Below are positions 1 to 6,024 of a DNA stretch of 6,085 bases, in pieces. A program made the translations under genes and the position numbers. Location of the stretch: positions 1,537-7,621 of the forward strand of contig PMMJ01000543.1 of the NCBI GenBank assembly GCA_003162255.1, given 5' to 3'. The notes beneath the pieces were generated by a model. It saw nothing but the letters and a program-made list of their open reading frames with translations, was not told the DNA's origin and did no database searches. How positions within the stretch are numbered: position 1 is the first letter of the stretch; each line of letters begins with the position of its first letter. This DNA comes from Acidobacteriaceae bacterium. GTDB taxonomy: Bacteria > Acidobacteriota > Terriglobia > Terriglobales > Acidobacteriaceae.

Positions 1-2196
1 CAGGCGTTGCCCGCGATCTTCAATCCATCCTCCACGGAGGGTGCTTTGCCTCCCTTTCGCAGGCAGCAGTATGCGGGCACGGTGGGCGGCCCGCTGGTCA
101 AAGAAAAAGCATGGTGGTTTGCGGGGTTTGAATATCGCGATGAATTAGGCGGCTTGCTGGTCGGGACTCGCCAACCCAACGCCACGGGCGGAGGGGGAAC
201 GATACCCGAGAGCTTTGCGCGGGAGCCTTTGACCGATCCCATGGGCACGCTACGCGGCGATTGGAAGATTTCGGGCAAGGATACGCTTTCGCTGCACTAC
301 AACATCGAACGGCAGGACGCGACTGGTGTCACTCCCTTTCTTTCCGACCAGCCCATCGGTTCTGCGTCGGAGCGGCAGGGTTCGAACAACCGCTTCCAGA
401 CTTTCCAGGCTTCCTGGACCCGTGTGCTGAGCCCGACTCTGCTCAACCGGGCCAGCTATAGTTTTAACAACTTCCACAATGTGATTGATCCGGTGAATCC
501 CGGCCCGGAGCTGGATTTTCCCAGCCTGGCCGATGGCGCTTCCTATGATTCGCCGCAGCTCACCTGGCAAAAGCGTTCGCAATGGGATGATGAGGTGGAC
601 TGGACGCGCGGCAAGCACAACCTGCATTTTGGCGGGGAGTTCCAGCGCATCGGCGCGAAATTCGACCTTGGAGTTTTCCGCAGCGGCGCGGTCGAGTTCA
701 TTCAGAACTTTGCCAATCAGGACCGAAATGGCGACGGAGTGATCAACGATCAGGATCTGCTGTTCGCGGTCGCCATCCGCAGCGGCACGCCCAACAAGGA
801 CCTCATCATTCCCGATGCCGACAATAATCACATTGCCGGCTATTTCCAGGACGATTGGCGGGTTCATCCTCAGCTCACGTTGAATCTCGGCCTGCGCTAT
901 GAGATTGATACCGACGTGAACGACGTCGGGCACTACGGTCAGATCAATCCCATCCTGCTGCCGTTCCTGCACGGTACGCGGCACAAGGATGGAGAAGATT
1001 GGGGTCCGCGCATTGGTTTCAACTGGGCGACCAAAAGCGGGAAGTATAGCGTGCACGGCGGATATGGGATTTACTACGATCGCGTCACGCTCGAAGTTGA
1101 ATCGCTGGAGCGCGGACTCGACGGCCGCGCACTGCCGATCAACGTGACGGTGGGAAACGCCAGCTTCCTGGATGCAAATGGGAACTTTGTGCCCGGCGCA
1201 CCTACTGTCTCCAATCCGTTTAGCGGTCCGATTATCCCGGGAGCGGGGGGCGCATCGGAAGGCATCAACCTGATTGACAATGATATTCGGAACCCGAGGG
1301 TGCAGCAATTCAATTTAGGCATCCAGACGGAGTTTGCCAGAAACTGGATTCTGAAAGGCGATGGGATTCACGACTTCGGCAGGCGCTTCATTATTGGCGT
1401 ACCTCTTGGGTCCGTGTACAACCCCGACTCCGGAGGTCCGGAGACCGTGACCGATTTGCAGTCCACTGCGAGCACTCATTATGACGCGCTTTGGGTGACG
1501 GCAGACCATCGCTTCGCGCAACGCTTTCAATTTCATAGTGCGTATTCGTTCTCGAAGGCCTCGAATTATGCGAACTATGACCAGATCCCGTTCGGATATC
1601 CGCCAGTGGATCCCACAGATCTGCACCGGGAATATGGGCCGGCGCCCAACGATCAAAGACACCGCTTAGTGCTGCAAGGGACGGTGGACTTGCCTTGGGG
1701 CCTGCGGTTCTCTCCGCTTTGGACCTACGCGTCGGGAGTTCCCATGGATATCCTGCTGGGCGACGGCAGCGGCAATAGAGTTCCGGAGCTTGGGCGCAAT
1801 GCCGGCGGACGTCAGTTTCACACAGGAACGCAGTTGAACGCTTTCCTGACTCAACTCAACAACGCCGGGGCCCCGGACTCCCCGTTCCCCCTGGTTTCTC
1901 CGAACGCCCGCTTCGACGATACCTTCAATTCGTTCGATATGCGGCTCTCCAAAAATTTCCGCCTGAGCGAACGATTCAATCTGCAACTCATCGGCGAAAC
2001 CTTTAATTTGTTCAACAAAACCAACATCCTGGGCACGAGTAAGAACAACTACTCCGGGTTCTTCAACGAACTGGTGCCCGATGGCAACAATCCGAATTAC
2101 TCCTCCGCATTTGGCACTCCGGTCAGCCAAGCCGGCGGAGTGTTCGGTTCAGGAGGTCCGCGCGCCTTTCAATTGGCGGCAAAAGTGACGTTCTGA
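1..2196 (+). CDS. Oar-like TonB-dependent outer-membrane receptor, C-terminal part (5' end outside window)
   Basis: The reading frame is already open at base 1 and ends at TGA 2194-2196. The TTG at base 7 is not a credible start, so the gene is 5'-truncated by the window edge. About 730 residues are visible. Family members of this type are usually near 1,000-1,200 residues, with a signal peptide, a carboxypeptidase-regulatory-like domain and a plug before this point. Numbering from the TTG, the plug/barrel junction motif FRRQQYAGTVGGPLV lies at residues 17-31, followed by KEKAWWFAGFEYR. Beta-barrel landmarks follow: HIAGYFQDDWRVHPQLTLNLG near 275-295, VQQFNLGIQ, an NDQRHRLVLQG strand and FNLQLIGETFNLFNKTN near the end. 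The protein ends ...QLAAKVTF; a terminal Phe is the usual Bam-recognition signal of outer-membrane barrels. A DxNxDGxIxxxD calcium-loop-like motif sits at residues 239-250. The role is energised uptake or export at the outer membrane; the substrate cannot be told from sequence. Family assignment is firm. Confidence 0.9.
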   Translation, partial: QALPAIFNPSSTEGALPPFRRQQYAGTVGGPLVKEKAWWFAGFEYRDELGGLLVGTRQPNATGGGGTIPESFAREPLTDPMGTLRGDWKISGKDTLSLHYNIERQDATGVTPFLSDQPIGSASERQGSNNRFQTFQASWTRVLSPTLLNRASYSFNNFHNVIDPVNPGPELDFPSLADGASYDSPQLTWQKRSQWDDEVDWTRGKHNLHFGGEFQRIGAKFDLGVFRSGAVEFIQNFANQDRNGDGVINDQDLLFAVAIRSGTPNKDLIIPDADNNHIAGYFQDDWRVHPQLTLNLGLRYEIDTDVNDVGHYGQINPILLPFLHGTRHKDGEDWGPRIGFNWATKSGKYSVHGGYGIYYDRVTLEVESLERGLDGRALPINVTVGNASFLDANGNFVPGAPTVSNPFSGPIIPGAGGASEGINLIDNDIRNPRVQQFNLGIQTEFARNWILKGDGIHDFGRRFIIGVPLGSVYNPDSGGPETVTDLQSTASTHYDALWVTADHRFAQRFQFHSAYSFSKASNYANYDQIPFGYPPVDPTDLHREYGPAPNDQRHRLVLQGTVDLPWGLRFSPLWTYASGVPMDILLGDGSGNRVPELGRNAGGRQFHTGTQLNAFLTQLNNAGAPDSPFPLVSPNARFDDTFNSFDMRLSKNFRLSERFNLQLIGETFNLFNKTNILGTSKNNYSGFFNELVPDGNNPNYSSAFGTPVSQAGGVFGSGGPRAFQLAAKVTF

Positions 2197-2230
2197 GCGG
2201 CACGACGTAAACGAAAGGACGGTCCAAACG

Positions 2231-2246
2231 CACCGGCCGCCCGGTG
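2231..2246 (+). terminator. GC-rich hairpin 35 nt after the receptor stop, possible terminator
   Basis: CACCGG (2231-2236) and CCGGTG (2241-2246) are perfect complements around a 4-nt loop CCGC. The hairpin is followed by TCCCTGGCTTTTCAGCC, which holds a short T-run and a second small stem (GGCT/AGCC, 2253-2264 region). The location between convergent genes suits a terminator. There is no strong U-tract directly after the stem, so intrinsic termination is uncertain and Rho-dependent ending is an alternative. Confidence 0.4.
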
Positions 2247-2300
2247 TCCCTGGCTTTTCAGCCTTGGAATCCGGGCGGTCGGTGTTCTTGCAGTCCTCTT

Positions 2301-2335
2301 TCGCCGAGCGGCGACCTGGCTCGCATCGCTGCGAG
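2301..2335 (-). terminator. Two tandem perfect hairpins just after the H-like gene, possible terminator
   Basis: Going down the minus strand from the TAA at 2344-2342, CTCGCA-GCGA-TGCGAG (2335-2320) begins 6 nt after the stop. A second stem, TCGCC-GCTC-GGCGA (2314-2301), follows 5 nt later. Neither is followed by a T-run on the minus strand. Read on the plus strand, the 2320-2335 stem is followed by TTTGACTT, so it could equally serve the convergent receptor transcript. The stems are seen directly; the terminator role is inferred from position. Confidence 0.35.
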
Positions 2336-2341
2336 TTTGAC

Positions 2342-3016
2342 TTATGACAGGAAGAACTCTTTTGCCAGCGGCAGCCACTCCTGGTCGGGGATCTGGGCGG
2401 AGAGGTCGTTCACGGCTACCCCACCATCCTGAGCAAGCGCGCCGGCCAGCGCCATTGGCATACGGCGCTGCAAGCGGCTTGCCGACTCTTCGGTCCACCA
2501 GCGAGCGAGCGCCCCACCGATTAGATTGCGGAAGCTTGTCTTGGCATCGGGCGCCTGGACCGTCACCAGCCAGCCTTCGCCGTAGGGATCGCTGAGCGCC
2601 AGTTTCGGATCCTCCACCAGCGCCTGGTTGATGTTCGACACTGTGCCTTCGATCGGCGAAACCATGTCAACGGCGCAGCCGTCGCGATAAAGGGTACACA
2701 TCTTCTGGCCCTGGCGAATCCACTGGCCGCGCTGTGGCAGCGTGATGCGCTCTAGCTTGCCGGTCAGCTTGGAGGCAAAGTCATCCATGCCGACGCGTAC
2801 CAGGGTGGGGCTCTCGCTCAATGCCCAGGTGTGACCGGGGTGATAGCGCAGGTTCTCTGGGACCGCGAAGCCGCCTACCAGAGCCGGTTGCAGGCGGGGC
2901 AGCGCTTCATGCTTTGCCGGGGCGACCTGCAACGCGGGTGCCATGGCGTGTCGGGTGCGGAAATGGTCAATCAGCAAGAAAGTTGCGAAGAAGAAGAGAA
3001 CCAGTAGGACTGTCAT
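2342..3016 (-). CDS. Membrane-anchored glycine-cleavage H-protein-like (lipoyl-fold) protein lacking the lipoyl lysine
   Basis: This 224-residue protein starts at ATG 3016-3014, supported by GAGGTGA at 3026-3020, and stops at TAA 2344-2342. Residues 2-18 form a hydrophobic membrane segment followed by R20, R22 and H23, predicting a cytoplasmic C-terminal part. Residues 21-50 are a Pro/Ala-rich linker. Residues 52-157 match the GcvH fold: YxxxHxW at 58-64, VRVGMDDFASKLTG at 73-86, SPIEGTV at 120-126 and the hallmark DPYGEGWL at 143-150. A canonical H protein has about 125-130 residues and a lipoylated Lys ten residues into the ESVKAVSDLYSP-type hairpin. Aligning on the SP pair puts G113 (YRDGCAVDMVSP) at that site, with no Lys nearby, so it should not carry lipoate. 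Cysteines C107 and C114 flank the site. A C-terminal extension (158-224, with RWW at 172-174 and an AQDGG motif at 195-199) has no counterpart in GcvH. It is probably monocistronic, from a sigma-54-type promoter. Automatic annotation would say glycine cleavage H protein; participation in glycine cleavage is unlikely. Function unknown. Confidence 0.85.
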   Translation of the reverse strand: MTVLLVLFFFATFLLIDHFRTRHAMAPALQVAPAKHEALPRLQPALVGGFAVPENLRYHPGHTWALSESPTLVRVGMDDFASKLTGKLERITLPQRGQWIRQGQKMCTLYRDGCAVDMVSPIEGTVSNINQALVEDPKLALSDPYGEGWLVTVQAPDAKTSFRNLIGGALARWWTEESASRLQRRMPMALAGALAQDGGVAVNDLSAQIPDQEWLPLAKEFFLS

Positions 3017-3028
3017 AAATCACCTCGC

Positions 3029-3055
3029 CTGAGGGTCGTCTAGCGAACCACTCAG
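3029..3055 (-). promoter_or_regulatory. Stem-loop in the predicted 5' leader of the H-like gene
   Basis: On the minus strand CTGAG (3055-3051) pairs with CTCAG (3033-3029), and inside it GGT-CG pairs with CG-ACC, giving about ten base pairs with two single bulged T residues and a loop of about five bases. The stem ends three bases before the GAGGTGA ribosome binding site and begins almost at the transcription start expected from the -24/-12 element. It could stabilise the 5' end of the mRNA or tune ribosome access. The pairing is seen; the role is inference. Confidence 0.4.
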
Positions 3056-3067
3056 CAGTCTTATAAA

Positions 3068-3083
3068 AGCAATCGCCGTGCCA
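3068..3083 (-). promoter_or_regulatory. Sigma-54 (-24/-12) promoter for the H-like gene
   Basis: The minus strand reads TGGCACG-GCGA-TTGCT from 3083 to 3068. This matches the RpoN consensus TGGCACG-N4-TTGCW at every defined position, with exactly 10 bases between the invariant GG (3082-3081) and GC (3070-3069). Transcription would start around 3057-3058, leaving a leader of about 40 nt that carries a stem-loop and a good ribosome binding site before ATG 3016. It points at the H-like gene and lies in the non-coding gap, as a real promoter should. Sigma-54 holoenzyme requires an ATP-dependent enhancer-binding activator, which is not encoded in the window. Confidence 0.85.
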
Positions 3084-3251
3084 GAAAGAAGCGACTAGCG
3101 AGTGACAGACGCGCAGGCGACGATCTTCCATTAAATGAAGCAGATAGACCGCAAGAAGTGTGGTGGGGCAAGGTCTCGCGATGAGATTGTCAACAGTTGT
3201 TTTGATGGAAATCGCAACAGCTCAATGCTTGTGTCCTCGGTGTTTAGAGGT

Positions 3252-3280
3252 AAAAAACACGACTGATTATTTGGAATCAG
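3252..3280 (-). terminator. AT-rich inverted repeat plus T6, weak candidate terminator of the kor operon
   Basis: About 70 nt after the korC stop the minus strand has CTGATT-CCAAAT-AATCAG (3280-3263), a perfect 6-bp dyad, then TCGTG and six T residues (3257-3252). The stem is short and mostly A-T, and the T-run is displaced by five bases, so termination would be weak. An alternative reading is a binding site for a regulator of the sigma-54 promoter about 180-200 bp downstream. Confidence 0.35.
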
Positions 3281-3350
3281 CTACTTACGACTCAGCCGCC
3301 TTATGATGAATGTCGCAACGTCGAAAATTGCAGAATGCAACAGTAAATCT

Positions 3351-3947
3351 CTACTCGCGCGCGTACTGCATCTGTAGCTTGGCATCGGCAGGGTTCGCGC
3401 CGGTGGTCAAGGCAGTGGCTCCGTACTCCAGCCCTTTTTCAAAGGCCTTCAGGTTGAGTTCCCGGAAGCTGGGCGGGACGGAATCGGCGACTGCTTTGCG
3501 GACAGCCTCGGGTTCCAGCAGGTAGGTGATTGCGGTGAAAAATCCCACCATCACCGAATTCAGCACCATGCGCTTTCCGAGTCCTTCGGCGATGCGGGTA
3601 GCGGGGATGCTGTAGACCTGGATTCCCTGTTTGAGATCGGAAACTCGCACCAGATCCTGCTCGACGATCATGATGCCGCCGTCTTTCAACTCGGGGCCAA
3701 AACGCACATAGGCCTCTTGTGACATGACGACGAGGATGTCGGGCTGGGTGACGTAGGGGTACAGCACAGGCGAGTCGGAAAGGACGAGCTGTGCGCTGCA
3801 GGCGCCGCCGCGGGCTTCTGGACCGAAGTTCTGGGTCATGGTGGCAAACGCGCCCTGATAAATCGAAGCTGCCTTGCCGAGGACGATGGCCGAGAGAATC
3901 ACTCCCTGGCCGCCAAAGCCGGCGAGACGAATTTCCGTTAGCCGCAT
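3351..3947 (-). CDS. korC: 2-oxoacid:ferredoxin oxidoreductase, gamma subunit (KorC-type)
   Basis: This 198-residue protein starts at ATG 3947-3945, inside the end of korB (10-base overlap). Its ribosome binding site AGGAGA lies a few bases upstream within korB codons. The stop is TAG 3353-3351. Residues 1-20 carry the gamma-subunit signature IRLAGFGGQGVILSA, and residues 40-52 carry the second hallmark NFGPEARGGACSA. PDILVVMSQEAYVRF (69-83) and KRMVLNSVMVGFF (125-137) also fit the family, and the length is normal. This domain is fused to alpha in Sulfolobus-type enzymes but is a separate chain in KorABC enzymes, as here. It associates with KorA/KorB and takes part in CoA binding and complex assembly. 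It is the last gene of the operon. The wider reading frame upstream in the same phase is non-coding shadow over korB. Confidence 0.93.
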   Translation of the reverse strand: MRLTEIRLAGFGGQGVILSAIVLGKAASIYQGAFATMTQNFGPEARGGACSAQLVLSDSPVLYPYVTQPDILVVMSQEAYVRFGPELKDGGIMIVEQDLVRVSDLKQGIQVYSIPATRIAEGLGKRMVLNSVMVGFFTAITYLLEPEAVRKAVADSVPPSFRELNLKAFEKGLEYGATALTTGANPADAKLQMQYARE

Positions 3948-4813
3948 ACCATCTCCTGCTGTTCCACGAATTTCGCGCCGAGCGTATCGGCGTATTGCGC
4001 TCGCATCATCGTCTGGTAGTCGGGGCGGTCGCGGTCGACAAACTTGCCCACGACGATTTCTCCGGTCATGGTCAGGCCAACTTCGCTGGTCGGCGCTCCG
4101 TTCCGGACCTTGCTCTTCTCTTTGTAGAACTTCATGGCGTCGAGACCGTCGCCCATCTTGTTGCGGCGCTGATACAGCGTGGGACACGGCGAGATCACTT
4201 CGATAAAAGAGAAGCCTTTCTTCTGGAAGGCTTCGCTGATGGAGCGCGACAGTTGCCGCACGTGAAAGGTGGTCCAGCGCGCGACGTAAACCGCGCCCGC
4301 GGCTTCGACCAGGTGCGGCAAATTGAACGACGGCTCGAACACACCGTAAGGATTGGTGGAAGTGGTCGAATGATCGGGCGTGGTGGGAGCGGTCTGGCCG
4401 CCGGTCATGGCATAGATCAGATTGTTCACGCAGATGACTTTCAAATCGATGTTGCGGCGCGCGGCGTGAATCAGATGATTGCCGCCGATGGCGCAAAGAT
4501 CGCCGTCTCCGGAATAGACGACGACGTTCAGCTTGGGGTTAGCGAGTTTGAGTCCCGTCGCGAAGGGGATGGCGCGGCCGTGCGTGGTATGGAACGAATC
4601 GAGTTTGACGTAGCCCGCCACGCGCCCGGTGCAACCGATGCCGGAGACGAGTGCGAGAGATTGCAAATCGATTTTCGATTCGATGAGGGCGCGGGCGAAA
4701 GAATTCACGGTGGTGCCGATGCCGCATCCCGGACACCAGATGGAAGGCATGCGATCGCTGCGCAGGAAGGGCTCGACTGGGTTGAGAATATCGGTATTCA
4801 AGCTTTCGGTCAT
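3938..4813 (-). CDS. korB: 2-oxoglutarate (2-oxoacid):ferredoxin oxidoreductase, beta subunit
   Basis: This 291-residue protein runs from ATG 4813-4811 to TAA 3940-3938. The start is fixed by the ATGA overlap with the korA stop and by GGAGG at 4825-4821, seven bases upstream. It is the thiamine-diphosphate and [4Fe-4S] subunit. WCPGCG at 26-31, C61 in GIGCTGR, and C210 in ISPCPT supply the four cluster cysteines (C27, C30, C61, C210), with the same spacing pattern as archaeal beta subunits. GDGDL...NN (102-131) is the diphosphate/Mg-binding motif. ATGLKLANP and YAMTGGQTAPTTP (134-146) are typical of KorB. R64, three residues after C61, lies where the Sulfolobus enzyme has the lysine implicated in recognising the distal carboxylate of 2-oxoglutarate, which favours KOR over a pyruvate enzyme. 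Substrate choice remains inferred. The reaction links 2-oxoglutarate plus CoA to succinyl-CoA plus CO2 with ferredoxin, in the cytoplasm. All catalytic residues I can place are present. Confidence 0.94.
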   Translation of the reverse strand: MTESLNTDILNPVEPFLRSDRMPSIWCPGCGIGTTVNSFARALIESKIDLQSLALVSGIGCTGRVAGYVKLDSFHTTHGRAIPFATGLKLANPKLNVVVYSGDGDLCAIGGNHLIHAARRNIDLKVICVNNLIYAMTGGQTAPTTPDHSTTSTNPYGVFEPSFNLPHLVEAAGAVYVARWTTFHVRQLSRSISEAFQKKGFSFIEVISPCPTLYQRRNKMGDGLDAMKFYKEKSKVRNGAPTSEVGLTMTGEIVVGKFVDRDRPDYQTMMRAQYADTLGAKFVEQQEMVCG

Positions 4814-6024
4814 CGCGCGGCCTCCACAATTGCGTTGAGGATGTCTTCGGGGTTGTGCACTCCGCCGCCCGCGTGCGACACGGCGAAGGTCTTGGCCTGG
4901 CCGGCGGCAGCCCGCTCCACTTCGCGCACCATCTGGCCCAGATTGAGTTCGGGGACGACGAATGCTTTCACCTTCGCTGCGAGTTCGCGGATCTTTTTCT
5001 CGGGGAACGGCCAGGCGGTGATCAGGCGCAATTTGCCGACTCGCAGGCCCTGTTGACGCGCCACCTCGATGGCTCGTTGCGCTACTCGCGAAGTGATTCC
5101 GTAGGAAACGACCACTACATCGGCGCCTTCGATTTGCTCTTCTTCGAACAGTGAAATGCGGTCGACGGCGTTGAGAATCTTGTTCTGCAGGCGGCGAACC
5201 AGCTTGTCCTGGACCTGCGGCGTCATGTTGGGATAGCCGCGTTCGTCGTGGGTCAAGCCGGTGACATGAAACTTGTAGCCGTCGCCGGCGTGCGCCATTT
5301 CCGGCACCAGGTCGCCGTTGGTTCCGTAGGGGAGATAATCGTCGGTCGGCTTGTGAGTATGGCGGCGCGGCACGACTTCGATCTGATCGGCTGGCGGAAT
5401 CACTACCTTCTCGGTCATGTGGCCCACGACTTCGTCCATCATGAACATCACGGGCACACGGAATTCTTCGGCCAGATTGAAGGCTTTGATGGTGAGGTCG
5501 AAACACTCCTGCGGAGAGTTCGGGCAGAGAGCGATGATTTCGTAATCGCCATGCGATCCCCAACGCGCCTGCATCATGTCGGCTTGCGCGGGGAGCGTAG
5601 GCAGGCCAGTGGACGGGCCTCCGCGCTGCACATCGACGAACACGCACGGCGTTTCAGTCATGGCCGCGTAGCCGATGTGCTCCATCATCAGGGAAAAGCC
5701 GGGGCCGGAGGTCACGGTAAAGGCCTTGGCTCCGCCCCAGACCGCGCCTTGCAGGGTGATGGATGCGGCGAGTTCGTCTTCCATCTGGATAAAGGTTCCG
5801 CCTACGGTGGGCACACGCGAGGCGAAGCGCTCGACGATCTCGGTGGAAGGAGTGATGGGGTATCCGGCGGCGAAGCGGCTGCCGGCGGCCAGGGCGCCTT
5901 CGCAGCAGGCGTGGTCGCCATCCATGAAGTGCACGCCGGTGAGGACGCCACGCGGGTCGGCCTTCTGAAAAGCGGGCTTCTGAAGAGCGGGCTTCTGATC
6001 GACTTTCTGAAGATCGGCCTTCAT
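4810..6024 (-). CDS. korA: 2-oxoglutarate (2-oxoacid):ferredoxin oxidoreductase, alpha subunit
   Basis: This 404-residue protein runs from ATG 6024-6022 to TGA 4812-4810. The start is supported by GGAGGTGA at 6035-6028 and by an ATGA overlap with the ferredoxin gene upstream. Domain I begins near residue 30 (GVHFMDGDHACCEGALAAG) and carries the substrate-loop motif GYPITPSTEI (54-63), GPGFSLMMEHIG (107-118) and QRGGPSTGLPT (133-143). GLTHDERGYP (256-265) leads to domain II with VVVSYGITSR (304-313), TAWPFPEKKI (336-345) and ELNLGQMVREVER (359-371). These are standard features of the two-domain KorA, without a fused gamma domain. Residues 1-28 form an unusual polar extension with QK at positions 6, 10, 15 and 20, encoded by a 15-base tandem repeat. 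M34 is an alternative start that would give the more usual N-terminus, but it lacks the overlap and ribosome binding site of the chosen ATG. Substrate specificity is inferred. Confidence 0.94.
   Translation of the reverse strand: MKADLQKVDQKPALQKPAFQKADPRGVLTGVHFMDGDHACCEGALAAGSRFAAGYPITPSTEIVERFASRVPTVGGTFIQMEDELAASITLQGAVWGGAKAFTVTSGPGFSLMMEHIGYAAMTETPCVFVDVQRGGPSTGLPTLPAQADMMQARWGSHGDYEIIALCPNSPQECFDLTIKAFNLAEEFRVPVMFMMDEVVGHMTEKVVIPPADQIEVVPRRHTHKPTDDYLPYGTNGDLVPEMAHAGDGYKFHVTGLTHDERGYPNMTPQVQDKLVRRLQNKILNAVDRISLFEEEQIEGADVVVVSYGITSRVAQRAIEVARQQGLRVGKLRLITAWPFPEKKIRELAAKVKAFVVPELNLGQMVREVERAAAGQAKTFAVSHAGGGVHNPEDILNAIVEAAR
5962..6009 (-). repeat. 15-bp tandem microrepeat encoding the Q-K-rich N-terminus of KorA
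   Basis: On the plus strand CTTCTGAAAAGCGGG (5962-5976) is followed directly by CTTCTGAAGAGCGGG (5977-5991), one mismatch apart, then CTTCTGATCGA (5992-6002) and a degenerate copy beginning TTTCTGAAG (6004). In protein terms the unit is Q-K-P-A-(L/F), spanning about residues 6-22 of KorA. The repeat is in frame and ahead of the first conserved residues, so copy-number change would only lengthen or shorten a flexible tail. Confidence 0.7.

Larger units (their letters stand above)
3017..3350. other. Non-coding gap between korC and the H-like gene
   Basis: This 334-base gap has no convincing coding sequence and is visibly more A+T-rich than the flanking genes. It holds, in the minus-strand reading direction: the inverted repeat CTGATT/AATCAG (3263-3280), a second inverted repeat GTGTTT/AAACAC with a 9-base spacer (3240-3260), the hexamer CAACAG three times on the plus strand (3191, 3215, 3338), the sigma-54-type promoter (3083-3068), the leader stem-loop (3055-3029) and the ribosome binding site (3026-3020). 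The 160-200 bp between the repeats and the promoter is the usual place for enhancer-binding sites. Confidence 0.7.

Noticed and set aside
1..12. TTG at base 7 as a true start codon of the receptor
   Set aside because: The frame is open to base 1, and the first residues already match mid-protein receptor sequence, so the gene is truncated by the window, not short.
250..1308. 352-codon open frame on the minus strand inside the receptor gene
   Set aside because: It is antisense to a clear TonB-dependent receptor, has no family-like motifs, and is a shadow frame.
2342..3016. Naming the H-like gene gcvH
   Set aside because: It lacks the lipoyl lysine, carries a membrane anchor and extra C-terminal domain, and has no gcvT or gcvP neighbours in the window, so the symbol would mislead.
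3165..3193. Possible sigma-70 promoter with a perfect TTGACA at 3193-3188 on the minus strand
   Set aside because: The -10 position 17 bases on reads TGCCCC, with no resemblance to TATAAT, so TTGACA alone is not evidence.
3310..3525. 71-codon plus-strand frame starting in the gap
   Set aside because: Most of it is antisense to korC, and there is no ribosome binding site or recognisable product.
3948..4496. Upstream extension of the korC frame (381 codons in total)
   Set aside because: The extension is low-information Arg/His/Ser-rich sequence antiphase to korB. The GFGGQG motif begins right after ATG 3947, the normal gamma start.
3791..5056. 421-codon open frame on the plus strand opposite korC/korB/korA
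   Set aside because: It lies entirely antisense to three well-conserved kor genes, is Arg/Asp/Gly-rich with no recognisable domain, and is explained by GC-rich codon bias.
4814..5647. Upstream extension of the korB frame (569 codons in total)
   Set aside because: The extra residues are Arg/Pro-rich and overlap korA in another frame. Family alignment, the ribosome binding site and the ATGA overlap put the korB start at 4813.
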